Assembly (NCBI RefSeq): GCF_028583425.1
Contig: NC_072790.1
Coordinates: 213,630,897 to 213,694,896, forward strand
Length of the DNA stretch: 64,000 bases
DNA from: Eublepharis macularius
Taxonomy: Eukaryota > Chordata > Lepidosauria > Squamata > Eublepharidae
Direction: 5' to 3'
Every line of letters begins with the position of its first letter. The first letter of the stretch is position 1. Both the position numbers and the translations under genes were made by a program. Below, piece by piece: positions 46,100 through 58,378 of this stretch. The notes under the pieces are model-generated. The model made no database searches. It saw nothing but the letters and a program-made list of their open reading frames with translations, and was not told the DNA's origin.

Positions 46100-47700
46100 T
46101 CTATAATCAAAATAGTGTGTGGGGATGATTTTTACTAAATTGGCCCCTGGCATGATGCACTGCTTCCACAATGCACTGGGAATGAAGCACTCCAGAGTGT
46201 GTGCGTGCTTTGCGCATACTTAAAAGGTAAGAAGATGCTGGTACCCCCCCCCCACTGTCCCCCATCCCCCAGTTTCGATCCCAGGGGATCTGGCATCCCT
46301 ACATATGATGTTTAGGCTGCACCTGCAAGCAAGGAACATTTTTAAATACAAGTTGGTAGGGAACAGCAACTTTAGTTAACTTTGCATTTCTGAGCCTCAA
46401 AATTGTGAAGGAAAGTACTTTTATCATGAGTTTGTCTCAAGCTCTGTTATTATTTGGTCTGAAGCCTTGGGAAGTGAATGTAATTTCCAAGTGCCAGGCC
46501 TGGTTAGGGTAGAGTGACAGCCAACATGTAGCAGACGTTATATTCTCCAGATCTCACAGATCCTGAGCTTATCTGCATACAGATCGGATGACTTAATTGT
46601 CTTTCTATTTCAAAGATGTGGGGAAAGAAAGAAATGCCATGCATGTCAAATCTGAAAAAAATGCAAGATGACAGTTGCATGTTAACCAATATTTCAGCTA
46701 TGAAATAGAAGACGCAACTGCTTAAAAAGGTGGGGAAGCGTACGTGGAACCTCTCACCAGTCTTCTCAAAAATCATTTTGTCTCTATCAGCATTCCTCAG
46801 GATTTTCTCCCAAATTGCTCCCAATATTGGGTACTAATCCTAGCGTCTGGGCTTCTGAGGTGTGCCTAATGCACATTCACCACTTGCTTTCCTATGGGAT
46901 ACCTAGCTAAGGCCAAACTACATATGATTTTGCACAGCTTGTGTCTGAGTTCCCCAACCTGGGGCCAGTCAGTCAGGGCTGAATTAAATGAGATCATGTC
47001 CTCAAGTCCACCCCAGGGATGTACTACCATTTTGTAGCAGTGAATTCTCACTGGGGAATTCCTTTTACAGGGCTGCAAGGGCCCAATTCTGGTTGGGAAT
47101 ACTGCATTGAGAGGGGAAGAGGAACTCCTGCCGAGGTCTGCAGGAACCTGCTATTCCCCAGGATTAGCTGCCCTGCCCCCAAATAACCATCCTGAGATAG
47201 TGCATACATTCACAGGAGTCTTCTGCTCTGCAGCCTCCTCTCCATTGCTGGGCTTGGCTGGGCTGGGGTTGCTGTTCTGATGGGTTACAGCCAGCCCCCT
47301 TCTAGAGGCAGGGGGCCCCCCACTTCCAGCAACCACTCACTTGGCCAGCAGCAGAAAACAGAGGGGGAAAGGGGGAGGTAGGCTAGGATGCAGACCTGGG
47401 ATGGGGGCTCCTGTGCATGATACCATTTCCCAGCATGACTTGGAAGTGACGGGTCATGCTAGGGCTGATTCAGTAAAAATCGCCCCTCAAACAGTGTGTT
47501 TGAGGCTGATTTTTACTGAATTGGCCCTGGCGCAACCCATCGCTTCCAGGTTGCACTGGTAACGACATTGTCAGACTAGGATACAGGCACACTTTACCTG
47601 CATACATAGATAAGTACCAGTTTCCCCCACACCCCTCTCCTGTTTTTAAGTTGGGGGGAACTGGCGATTATGGTTGCAGCATTAACACACCTGAGTCTGG
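46100..47700. repeat. Mosaic of worn hAT-type MITE pieces
   Basis: The stretch 46120-46301 ends GGCATCCCTA. AGGCCAAACTACATATGATT near 46906 resembles the GGGCCAAGCTACAC ends. At 47460-47560 GATTCAGTAAAAATCGCCCC and GATTTTTACTGAATTGGCCC form an inverted pair. Individual boundaries could not be fixed. Confidence 0.4.
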
Positions 47701-49329
47701 CTGACCCAGCAAGCCCTTTCTGGAACTCTGGTAGTGGATCATGCCTGTTATGGCCTCCCAGCAGAGATGCAGCAGCCTGCTCCTTTCCTTTGGGAAATGT
47801 TTTAGTAAAAAAAGGAAAGATCCTAATCTAAAGAGTTACATTCCCTATTCTAATACTACGGCCTGAAAAAGTAGGCAGTGAGTTTGTAGGTGGGGGTCTG
47901 TAGACAAAAGAGTCCATAGAGCTTCGAGGATTCACATCTTGCTCCTTGGAAGGCCACAAGGGAGAGAGAGAGATTTCCCAAGAGGCACAGAGGCAAGAGA
48001 GGAGGACACAGTAGGCGTTCCCACCTTAGACAAGAGAGTGGCAGATTGCTAGACTTATATATTACATTCAAAGAGACATGCAGCGCCCCCCAGTGTCCAA
48101 AGGCAGGCTGAGTCACCTATTCCAACAAAAAGGCCCTTCGTGTTGGCTGAGAAAAGCTTTCATGGGATTCCGCTAGCAGAGCCATAGCTCTGCTCATTCT
48201 CCTGGCTGCTCCTTTCCTCTCTCTCTGGAGAAACCAGAACTTTCCCCAGCTCCGCTCTCCTTGCTGTAGAAAAGAGCTTGCATCTTTGGCCAGTTCCCTC
48301 CCTGTTTCTGCTTCCACTTGAGCTTCCTTATGAAGTGTGCTTTTGTGGCAAAAAGAGAGAGGAATGTGAGTGCACAATCTGCCCCTCCTATAGTGGTTGT
48401 GCTTGCCTGTTGGGAGACTGCACATGTAGCCCATCAGCTGAAGCTCAAGTCATTCTAAGTGCACCATGGTCACAATTCAAATCGAGCTCTTGCACCGCTA
48501 GAAATTGAATTCCCTGAAGGAAATTCAGCTGATGTGTGACCAACCAACTGAAAATTTGATTGGGGGACTCAGACACAACCTGTGGAAAACCATAAAGTGT
48601 AGTTTGACCAGTGCAGACCAGCAGATGGTAGTCACAGTACACTTATCTATCTCAAATTTACAGCTATCCATGACAACAATGATCCTTTGAGTTAGGTAGG
48701 GCTGAAAAAAGTTAGCTTCATGGATGACTGGAGATTGGAAATTGGATCTCTCTAGTCCTATATCACACATGTTCACATTAGTCTGTGTTAGTGTTTTCTG
48801 TGGGTGTAAGGTATGCTATTTTCTAGCTTTATTCCTTGGATGACCTCCCCGCAATAGACACATCTTGATTTGCTTCACGTTTTTATTTATGAAAAATTCA
48901 TTAGAAAATCTAGCCATGTTCCTTAACCCAACATTAGAAACTCTAATCCAACACATTTTAGCTTTGAAAATGCTAGAACTAGAGACCTTCCATTTAGTCC
49001 AACAACTAACTAGAAGACCAGAAACCCAACTTGGTGAATATGTTGTTAGGCTATACTAGGTAGTTAGGCAGAGGAACTGAATGGGTCAGCGAGTATGTTC
49101 TCGGGTGGCCCATTTGTCAACTCCAACCTTTTGATATTATAAACGGCTTGCTGAGGAGTAGATATGGTTTCCTGATACCAATATCAAATGAAACAAGTGA
49201 CATTGAATCAGTGTGTTCTGGATTTAGGATCACCACACTGGTGTCAGGGCTGGGGAGCCTGGAGGCCAGCATGTGAGTTGAGATGAGCCATGCATGAGCA
49301 ACAGCCCAGGCCCGAGCAACAAAACCAGA
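47701..49329. other. Unassigned non-coding stretch
   Basis: No exon, RNA gene or repeat end recognised. The short frames lack motifs. Confidence 0.3.
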
Positions 49330-49770
49330 GTCAGTACTAGGGGTGTGCAAGCCAAAAATTTTCGGCTATAGCCGAAAGTAGAAAGCCGAAAGAAGATTCT
49401 CTATCGTTAAAGCCGAAAGCCGAAACAAGAATCTCTTTCGGCTTTCGACTTTCGGGATTCTTTCGGCATTATTTCGGCATTCTTTCGGCTTTTTTCTATG
49501 GGAAAATGCCTCCGTCTTCCAGGACGCCTGGAGGAGGCATTTTCCCACCAAATAAGCCCAAAATTGGTGGGGACCTTCCACTAACCCTTCTCTAACAACC
49601 ACCCAAGTTTCAGACAGATTGGACTTTGGGGGGCCATGTTATGGCCCCCCAAAGCAGGTCCCCCCATCCTCCCATAAGAAAGCGAAGGAGCAGCATATTG
49701 TTAGCATGCTGCTGCTGATCTTTCTTCATTATTTCCTATGGGGAAAAAATGAAGAGGCAGGCTTCCTTTG

Positions 49771-50270
49771 CCAGGGGTGGCATTTTGCATGCAAAATGCC
49801 CCCCAGCCCTCAGGGGCCCTTCTCCCACCCCTCCTCCCACCCCCCACCAAGGCTCAGCCTGCTCCCACTTGGGGGGGCCATTTCATGGCCTCCCCAAGTA
49901 GGTGCTCTAATCTCTACCACTGACAGCTGGGGGAGGCTTGTGTTGCCAGGGGTGGCATTTTGCATGCAAAATGCCCCCAACCCTCTGGGGCCCTTCTCCC
50001 ATCCCTCCTCCCACCCCCCACCAAGGCTCAGCCTGCTCCCACTTGGGGGGGCATTTCATGGCCTCCCCAAGTAGGTGCTCTGCTCTCATCTCTACCACTG
50101 ACAGCTGGGGGAGGCTTGTGTTGCCAGGGGTGGCATTTTGCATGCAAAATGCCCCCCAGCCCTCTGGGGCCCTTCTCCCACCCTTCCTCCCACCGCCCAC
50201 CAAGGCTCAGACTGCTCCCACTTGGGGGGGGGCATTTCATGGCATCCCCAAGTAGGTCCTCTCAGCCCCT
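49771..50270 (+). repeat. Three-copy 175-178 bp repeat, left arm
   Basis: CCAGGGGTGG begins units at 49771, 49946 and 50124. Each unit holds the perfect palindrome GCATTTTGCATGCAAAATGC and GC-rich flanks. Confidence 0.88.
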
Positions 50271-50780
50271 AAAGTCCACCCCTTACAGCCCCACACAAAC
50301 CCAATTCCCCCCCAGCTGCCACACACAGACCCAAATCCCCACATTAGCCCCCCACAGACCCAAATCCACCCCCACCTGCCCTACACCCATAACCCCAGGA
50401 ACAGGCTGGCAAAGGCCAGCCCTCTCCCTTTGTTCCCTATGCTGGGAACTTCTAAACTCTCTTTCCCTGGGCAATTCTGCACAGCCCAGGGGTGCCACAA
50501 TGGTGGGCACACTTCTGAGTGCCAGCTGGTCCCTGTGAAAGAGCACCTGAACCACAGACACCCTCCCTCAAATTCCCCCACCACCTACAGAGATGGCTGG
50601 CCAGCCAGCCCCATTGTTCCCTATGATGGGAACCAACTGCACAACAAAGAATAAAACAAGAACAACACAAAATAAAGTTTTAAAAAAATTATTTTCTCCC
50701 TTCCAAAGTACAAGTAGGCAAAGCATTATGACACATTACACCAGCAGTCCCCCACACAGAAAAATTAAAACAAAACTCAC

Positions 50781-51448
50781 TTAACATCAGAGAATCACAA
50801 AGCATGATTCCTGTCAAAAACACTTTATTTCTTGAACAGCTTTAGGTTACACAGCAGGGGGGAACACCAAAGGGCATGGCAGCACTATCTTACACAAAAA
50901 TAACACAACTCACTTAACATCAGAGAATCACAAAGCATGATTCCTGTCAAAAACACTTTATTTCTTGAACAGCTTTAGGTTACACAGCAGGGGGGAACAC
51001 CAAAGGGCATGGCAGCACTATCTTACACAAAAATAACACAACTCACTTAACATCAGAGAATCACAAAGCATGATTCCTGTCAAAAACACTTTATTTCTTG
51101 AACAGCTTTAGGTTACACAGCAGGGGGGAACACCAAAGGGCATGGCAGCACTATCTTACACAAAAATAACACAACTCACTTAACATCAGAGAATCACAAA
51201 ACACAATTCCTGTCAAAAACACTTTATTTCTTGAACAGCTTTAGGTTACACAGCAGGGGGGAACACCAAAGGGCATGGCAGCACTATCTTACACAAAAAT
51301 AACACAACTCACTTAACATCAGAGAATCACAAAAACACAATTCCTGGCAAAAACACTTTATTTCTTGAACAGCTTTAGGTTACACAGTAGGAGGGCACAA
51401 CAGGGCATGATAGCAATGTACTACAAAAAATAATACAACCCACTTCAC
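50781..51448 (+). repeat. Tandem array, 133 bp unit, left arm
   Basis: CTTAACATCAGAGAATCAC recurs at 50781, 50913, 51046, 51179 and 51312, with a variant at 51443. Adjacent units are nearly identical. Confidence 0.92.
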
Positions 51449-51483
51449 CGTTTTTGACAGCAATTGTGTTTGTGTGATTCTCT

Positions 51484-52157
51484 GATGTGAAGTGAGTTTT
51501 GTTATTTTTGCGTAGTACACTGCTTTCCTGCTCTGCGGTGCCTTCCTACTGTGTAACCTAAAGCAGTTACAGAAATAAAGTGCTTTTGACAGCTATTTTT
51601 TGGGGTGATTCTTTAATGTGAAGTGAGTTGTGTTATTTTTGTGTAAGATACTGCTTCCATGCCCTTTGGTGTCCCCCCCCCCTGCTGTGTAGCCTAAAGC
51701 TGTTCAAGAAATAAAGTGTTTTTGCCAGGAATTGTGCTTTTGTGATTCTCTGATGTTAAGTGAGTTGTGTTATTTTTGTGTAAGATAGTGCTGCCATGCC
51801 CTTTGGTGTTCCCCCCTGCTGTGTAACCTAAAGCTGTTCAAGAAATAAAGTGTTTTTGACAGGAATTGTGTTTTGTGATTCTCTGATGTTAAGTGAGTTG
51901 TGTTATTTTTGTGTAAGATAGTGCTGCCATGCCCTTTGGTGTTCCCCCCTGCTGTGTAACCTAAAGCTGTTCAAGAAATAAAGTGTTTTTGACAGGAATC
52001 ATGCTTTGTGATTCTCTGATGTTAAGTGAGTTGTGTTATTTTTGTGTAAGATAGTGCTGCCATGCCCTTTGGTGTTCCCCCCTGCTGTGTAACCTAAAGC
52101 TGTTCAAGAAATAAAGTGTTTTTGACAGGAATCATGCTTTGTGATTCTCTGATGTTA
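51484..52157 (-). repeat. Tandem array, 133 bp unit, right arm (inverted)
   Basis: The inverse motif recurs at 51484, 51615, 51752, 51885, 52018 and 52151, mirroring the left array. The innermost units are the most diverged. Confidence 0.92.
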
Positions 52158-52679
52158 AGTGAGTTTTGTTTTAATTTTTCTGTGTGGGGGACTGCTGGTG
52201 TAATGTGTCATAATGCTTTGCCTACTTGTACTTTGGAAGGGAGAAAAAAAAATTAAAACTTTATTTTTTGTTGTTCTTGTTTTATTCTTTGTTGTGCAGT
52301 TGGTTCCCATCATAGGGAACAATGGGGCTGGCCGGCCAGCCATCTCTGTAGGTGGTGGGGGAATTTGAGGGAGGGTGTCTGTGGTTCAGGTGCTCTTTCA
52401 CAGGGACCAGCTGGCACTCAGAAGTGTGCCCACCATTGTGGCACCCCTGGGCTGTGCAGAATTGCCTAGGGAAAGAGAGTTTAGAAGTTCCCAGCATAGG
52501 GAACGAAGGGAGAGGGCTGGCCTTTGCCAGCCTGTTCCTGGGGTTATGGGTGTGGGGCAGGTGGGGGTGGATTTGGGTCTGTGAGGGGCTAATGTGGGGA
52601 TTTGGGTCTGTGTGTGGCAGCTGGGGGGGAATTGGGTTTGTGTGGGGCTGTAAGGGGTGGACTTTAGGGGCTGAGAGGA

Positions 52680-53179
52680 CCTACTTGGGGATGCCATGAA
52701 ATGCCCCCCCCCCAAGTGGGAGCAGTCTGAGCCTTGGTGGGGGGTGGGAGGAAGGGTGGGAGAAGGGCCCCAGAGGGCTGGGGGGCATTTTGCATGCAAA
52801 ATGCCACCCCTGGCAACACAAGCCTCCCCCAGCTGTCAGTGGTAGAGATAAGAGCAGAGCACCTACTTGGGGAGGCCATGAAATGCCCCCCCAAGTGGGA
52901 GCAGGCTGAGCCTTGGTGGGGGGTGGGAGGAGGGGTGGGAGAAGGGCCCCAGAGGGTTGGGGGGCATTTTGCATGCAAAATGCCACCCCTGGCAACACAA
53001 GCCTCCCCCAGCTGTCAGTGGTAGAGATTAGAGCACCTACTTGGGGAGGCCATGAAATGGCCCCCCCAAGTGGGAGCAGGCTGAGCCTTGGTGGGGGGTG
53101 GGAGGAGGGGTGGGAGAAGGGCCCCTGAGGGCTGGGGGGCATTTTGCATGCAAAATGCCACCCCTGGCAAAGGAAGCCT
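52680..53179 (-). repeat. Three-copy 175-178 bp repeat, right arm (inverted)
   Basis: Mirror image of 49771-50270, again with three copies of the GCATTTTGCATGCAAAATGC palindrome. Confidence 0.88.
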
Positions 53180-53619
53180 GCCTCTTCATTTTTTCCCCAT
53201 AGGAAATAATGAAGAAAGATCAGCAGCAGCATGCTAACAATATGCTGCTCCTTCGCTTTCTTATGGGAGGATGGGGGGACCTGCTTTGGGGGGCCATAAC
53301 ATGGCCCCCCAAAGTCCAATCTGTCTGAAACTTGGGTGGTTGTTAGAGAAGGGTTAGAGGAAGGTCCCCACCAATTTTGGGCTTATTCGGTGGGAAAATG
53401 CCTCCTCCAGGCGTCCTGGAAGACGGAGGCATTTTCCCATAGAAAAGCCGAAAGAAAGCCGAAAGAATCCCGAAACGTTTCGGCTTTTTTCTTTCGGCTA
53501 CCCGAAACGTTTCGGCATTCCCCGAAACGTTTCGGCATTCCCCGAAAGAAGCCAAAACACTTTTGTTTCGGCATTCTTTCGGCATTCTGAATGCCGAAAC
53601 GCACATCCCTAGTCAGTAC

Positions 53620-55098
53620 CTTTATAGAACCAGATGCGACACAATGGACCCCTTCTGATACCCGTTTCCTGTTGAGTTGCCATAATACTCTCTGACTACA
53701 ATGGTGTACTTGCCAAGGCATGTCAGATTAAAGCATAAAATTCAGTACAAAAAACAGCAACTCTACTAAGAGCCCATATTGCCAAACCCAACCCAATACA
53801 TCCCATGGGGTGGGAGATGGTGCACAATATTAAGCAAGTTGGCGGAATACCGGGGGAGGCAGGGGTTCCAATCCCCCCCCCTCAACAGGAAACCGGCAAA
53901 GGAGCTCGCTCACACCCCAACTTCAACCATATACCTGGCAGAACATCTCTATCTTACAGGTCCAGTGGAAAGATAATAAATTTACGCTGTGTAGCAGAGA
54001 TGCCTGGGTCTCAAGTCATCCAGAAACTTTAGATTGCATGTGTATACAGATAGATTGCAGTGCACGATTGATGGGCTGAGCACCTCTAAAGAACTGGGTG
54101 GGGGGACAAGAACCAAACATACCAGTCATGGCGCAAGGGGTGGGTCTTGGGTGGGTGGATGAAAGGTGAATGTTAACATCTGCATGGGAGTCAGACCTAG
54201 CATGTTCTCCCATTTAAGAAAAAGTCACAAGAAACCAGCATCCGTTTAACTCAGGCAAATCCCGCAATAGTATTGCTGTGATGTCTGAAGGTATCAAATG
54301 CTGTGTGTGTATCAGAAAAATATCCAAAACACTACAGAATCAGACAGGGAGCAAATACCCCATGCAAAGAAGATCAACATATCCAGCAGCATTCAGGTAT
54401 CTCCACTATATGCATTTAAAGGAAAGAAAATGAAATTAAGGGATGACAGATAATTTCTTCCTCCTCTTCCTCCATCCTCCTCTTCCTCCTTCTTCTTCTC
54501 CTCCTCCTTCTGAATTCATGGTCCGTTTGTTACTGAGATAATTTTTTGGCATTTGCCGTGACTAGTTGCCTGATTAAAAATGCTAATGAGAAGCAGGATA
54601 ATTGTTTTCCGCACTCAGAAGGTATGTTTCCCTCCTCCTGCCTGTTTATTCATTCCACCGCCACCAGAGAGAAGATTCCTTAAATGAAATCTAGCAAAGG
54701 AAACTGGCAATACATTGCTACATGATCCTTGCTTCCCCAAGCAGCAAGAAATCCAGGGTAGTTTTCAGTTTCCTTTGCACGAGAGACTCAACATCTTTGT
54801 AACATTTCTTTTATTTATGAATATACAAGTAAAGCAGAGGGGAAGCAATTAAGACTCTTACATAGAGCTTGCACTGCTTCTGATCCTGCCTCAGCCTCCC
54901 AGACAGTCAGGAACAGTTGCAGTCTCTCAAGGCTTCACCTCGACTTGAGTTAACTCCAGCAAAACCCTTCCAACTATCTGCCATGGAGTCCAAATTCAAA
55001 CTTCACCCCCCCACCCATGGCTTCTCTCTGCTATCTAGTTGGAGGGTGTCACCTTCCCAGACTCCAATGGATCAGGAGAACAGATTCTGATGAGAAGC
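53620..55098. other. Unassigned stretch with a TCC microsatellite
   Basis: A TCC/TTC-rich tract lies at 54459-54511. No gene or other repeat end recognised. Confidence 0.4.
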
Positions 55099-55240
55099 AG
55101 TGGGGTGGTTTGCGTTGAGTGTTGGATTCCAGGATTCAAATTCCTACTTGGCTATGAAGCCAGTCATTCCCGCTCAGCTTAACCTCTCTCACAGGGTTGT
55201 TGTTAAGATCAGCTGGAGGAGGGGACAACCATGTACATTG
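55099..55240 (+). repeat. SINE B-like fragment
   Basis: GTGTTGGATTCCAGGATTCAAATTC and AACCTCTCTCACAGGGTTGTTG follow the tRNA-SINE B order. The tail is truncated. Confidence 0.55.
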
Positions 55241-55671
55241 CTATGATTCTGTCACAGGAAAGATGCAGTCGATACATAGATTTCCCGTCAGTAGCTCCTA
55301 GGGAAGAATAATTACTCGCTTCTGCTGAACTATTAGCCAGCGACTCACTTAACCAAGGCTGGTGACACAGAATGCTTAACAAAATTGCTGTGGCATGTTG
55401 TGCTAAATGAAGAGGTAAGGTCTCTCTTCTATAATATCTTTTACTTCCTCTTAGGGTCCAACTGGATATAACATTTGTCACATGTTCCCCACAGATACTG
55501 GCAGCCATATTCCAGCTGCCAGTCCCAGGTCCTCCAGCACCACAGACTGAACCAGGCAGCTTCCACCAGGGACTGGTAATTGGCATTTAGCAGCCAGTCC
55601 TTGTGTGAACATGTCACAAAAATCATGCCTGTTTTGATGGTGAATTCTCTGTTTCTTTCATGACCTCTCAT
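55241..55671. other. Unassigned non-coding stretch
   Basis: No gene or repeat recognised. Confidence 0.3.
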
Positions 55672-56675
55672 TAGGGTTGCCATTCTCCCAGTTGGGGTGG
55701 GGGATAACCCACTCTCATGATCCGCCCACCCTCCCACCACTCACCTGGCTGGCAGGGGGGAAAGGTGGAGGAAAAGGCCTCCAGGACTTGCTCCTGGGAT
55801 GGTGCGATGATTCCCAAGAGTGATATAATCGCATCACATCAGGACTGCTCCTAGGGTTGCCAGGGACCTGGAGTCCCTCAACGGGGGATCCCCAGGTCCC
55901 TGGAGTCTCCGGGTGGGGGATTGGTAGCCGTTACTCACCCCGCATTGTTCTTCCAGATCATGTGATGACGTCACTTCTGGGAGTGACGTCATCATGCAGG
56001 GTCAAAGGGCACCCTGGGTCAAAGGGAGCCCTTTTCCCACCTGGTGCAGGCTGCTCTTGCCTGTGTGACTGCAGCCCGCTCTTGTTTGGCACACAGGGGC
56101 CGCGTCAGCTAGAGCAGGTGGTGGTGCATGAGAGTGGGTGGTGGCAGTGGTGAGAGCGGCCTGCTCTTGCTGCTGCTGCCCACTCTCCCCTGTGCACCGA
56201 ATGAGAGCAAGCCGCGGTGGTGAGAGTGGGCGGTGGTGGTGGAGAGAGCCCACTCTCACCGTCACTGACACCTGCTTTTATGGCGCAGGAGTGCACCCCT
56301 TGTCTGGATGTGCACCGCACCACCCAGGGATGGGGCACCCCAGGGAGCACCCCCCTCCGCCAGCCAGCTAAGTGGGTGCAAGGGGGAAAGGGTGGGATCA
56401 GGGGATCCCCCATCCAAGGTGATCCATGGCAACCCTAACTGCTCCTGTGCTTTGGAAGGGGCCTATTTGGGTCCCAAACAGCCTGAATTGGACCTGTTTG
56501 GGGCCCAAATCAGCCCAGTGCAGAGTGTGCCTGTGTTCCCTGGTCTGTGTGATTACACCTCTTCTCAGAAGTGACGTCATTGCACGGATCTGGGAGCGCA
56601 TGTGTGCAAACAAGAAAAAGGTGAGTGCTGGGTCCCCCCCTCCTGCTGGGAGGGTAAAGGGACCTGGTAACTGTA
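55672..56675. mobile_element. Outer hAT-type MITE, interrupted by another
   Basis: Starts TAGGGTTGCC and ends GGTAACTGTA. CCTCTCAT (55664-55671) and CCTTTCAT (56676-56683) match at 7 of 8 bases. It carries the younger insertion 55852-56437; without that it would be about 410 bp. Confidence 0.78.
55852..56437. mobile_element. Inner hAT-type MITE nested in the outer one
   Basis: 586 bp, TAGGGTTGCC...GGCAACCCTA, with a perfect 8 bp duplication ACTGCTCC at 55844-55851 and 56438-56445. The perfect duplication against the worn outer one shows that it landed later. Confidence 0.9.
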
Positions 56676-56683
56676 CCTTTCAT

Positions 56684-58054
56684 AGCTCTTTATCTAGTCT
56701 GTCAATCTGTACTAAATCAGAATGCTTTGTAGCATTCTGCTAGTTCAACTCAAAAACTTGAATCGGTTTCTAGATGAGCAGGCCAGCTTTTCTGGCCTGT
56801 GCACAAGCCTTGGTTCAGAGTGGGATGCTTAGGCTTCTTTTGAGTGGATGTCTCTTCAAGAGCTTGTGCCAGAAATTTAATAAACTGGCAATAAAGTCGA
56901 TGTTTGCAAGCAACTGGAAGTTTTGCTGCTGTGCCATCAATACTGCAATCTATTGGAAGGAGGTACGTGAACAAGGGGAGGAATATGATTTCAGCGTGTG
57001 CCTAGGGATCCCTCGTCTGGTGCAGTAGAATCATAATTTGTCTGTAGGCCAGGGAATATAAAACCAATGCTCCCAAATGATTGAATTTCCTTTGAACACG
57101 GGCAGATGGAAACTCAAGTGGGAACCAGGAACAGCCTTGCTTTCTGGCTCCCTGTGGTTCGTGAGGCATTGCTGTTTCGATGCATTTTATGTCCCTTTCC
57201 CCCTTCCCTGTAGGAACAGGCAGCAGGGCCAGCTGAAAATATTGGCGTTCCTTCTTTTCTTACTGTCACCTCTTTCTTATTTTGTGGAATGGTTTCTTTA
57301 TTTGCTATTACTAGAAAGACTTGAAGGGATGTAGCATGACCGCAAAACACAGATTTAATGCCATTCATTAGAGGGTTGGTTGCCATTTCCTTATGGTCCC
57401 AAAATACATTCCTTCAACCCTTGTTGTGATCCATTTTCCTCTGTTCAGATAGATTTTTCCCCCTAGTGGCCTGCTTGGCAGATATTACTAGAGTGCATGA
57501 AACTTCTAGACTGTTCAAGATAAGGGCGTAACCATATGTTACAAACTCCTCTGGGTCACCACAATTACTTTCAGTCAGCCTTAAATTGCAATCAATTCCC
57601 AGTTGCATATAGGCTGCATGCCTTTTGCCAGCAACCCTTGGGTGATCTGGAGTGTGGGGCTAGGCACTGTGCTACATCATGGCCTCTCTTCTGGTCACAG
57701 AACTAGAGATTATGCTGTGGCATCAACACACTGCTCTAGCAAACTTCCAAATCTCTATATAGAGATTTGGGGGGTTGCTAGAGTTTCACAGTGATGCATT
57801 ATGCAACTGGAAGTGACATCATAGAACTGCCGCAATGGCACTTTATCCCCAGTTTGCTCCACTGCTGCACTGGGCAGCGACTGTTTCCATAATGTAGACC
57901 TGATTTGGATTGGGATTACAGTGAATGGAGAGGTGGTTCTTATGCCTCTGTGACGTTTTCATAACCTGAAACAGCCCTGGGGGCTGCTTTTTGCCCTATT
58001 GATGGGTTCCTATATACTTATGGGGTACAAGTAAGTTTCCCCAACAGAGCAAAC
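56684..58054. other. Unassigned non-coding stretch
   Basis: No gene or repeat end recognised. Confidence 0.3.
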
Positions 58055-58378
58055 TAGAGATGCCAGGTCCTCTTACCCTCCCAGTGGGAGGGGGAACTCC
58101 CCGTGCATACCATCTTGGTACTCCTGGGATACTCCTTGTGCCAGTGTGATGATGCACTGGGAGTGTGCATGCGCTTCACAGTAGGCTGATTTGGGGGGGG
58201 GAGCACTCTCAGGGTGGTGCGATGATGTCAGTGACATCATTGCATTGGTCCCGGGAGCATACTTGGGAGGCCTGTTTCCCACCTTCCCCCCCCCCACCGG
58301 CCAGGTAAGCAGTGGGAGGGGGAGGTGAAAGGTGGGAGTGGGGAATTCACCACCCCCATTGGGGGAATGGGATCCCTA
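58055..58378. mobile_element. hAT-type MITE
   Basis: Starts TAGAGATGCCAGG and ends GGGATCCCTA. Flanks GAGCAAAC and GGGCAAAT agree at 6 of 8. Confidence 0.6.

Larger units (their letters stand above)
49338..53611. mobile_element. Giant palindromic hAT-type element
   Basis: 4,274 bp flanked by perfect GTCAGTAC copies at 49330-49337 and 53612-53619. The ends are TAGGGGTGTGC and, inverted, TAGGGATGTGC. An 8 bp duplication with a TAGGG start is characteristic of hAT transposons. The interior is one long inverted repeat with arms of about 2.1 kb meeting near 51465. From the ends inward each arm holds a GCCGAAAG-rich zone, a unique part, three copies of a 175-178 bp unit, another unique part, and a tandem array of a 131-137 bp unit. 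The arms are almost identical. No transposase is encoded; the long frames appear mirrored in both arms and are GC-rich artefacts. It is non-autonomous. Confidence 0.88.

Noticed and set aside
50781-52157. Regular 133 bp array considered as a CRISPR or satellite locus
   Set aside because: Units are contiguous with no unique spacers, and the array is confined within a transposon with its own duplication.
49619-53319. Several 100-212 codon frames in the palindromic element
   Set aside because: They are mirrored in both arms, overlap on both strands and follow the GC-rich 175 bp repeat; no domain is recognisable.
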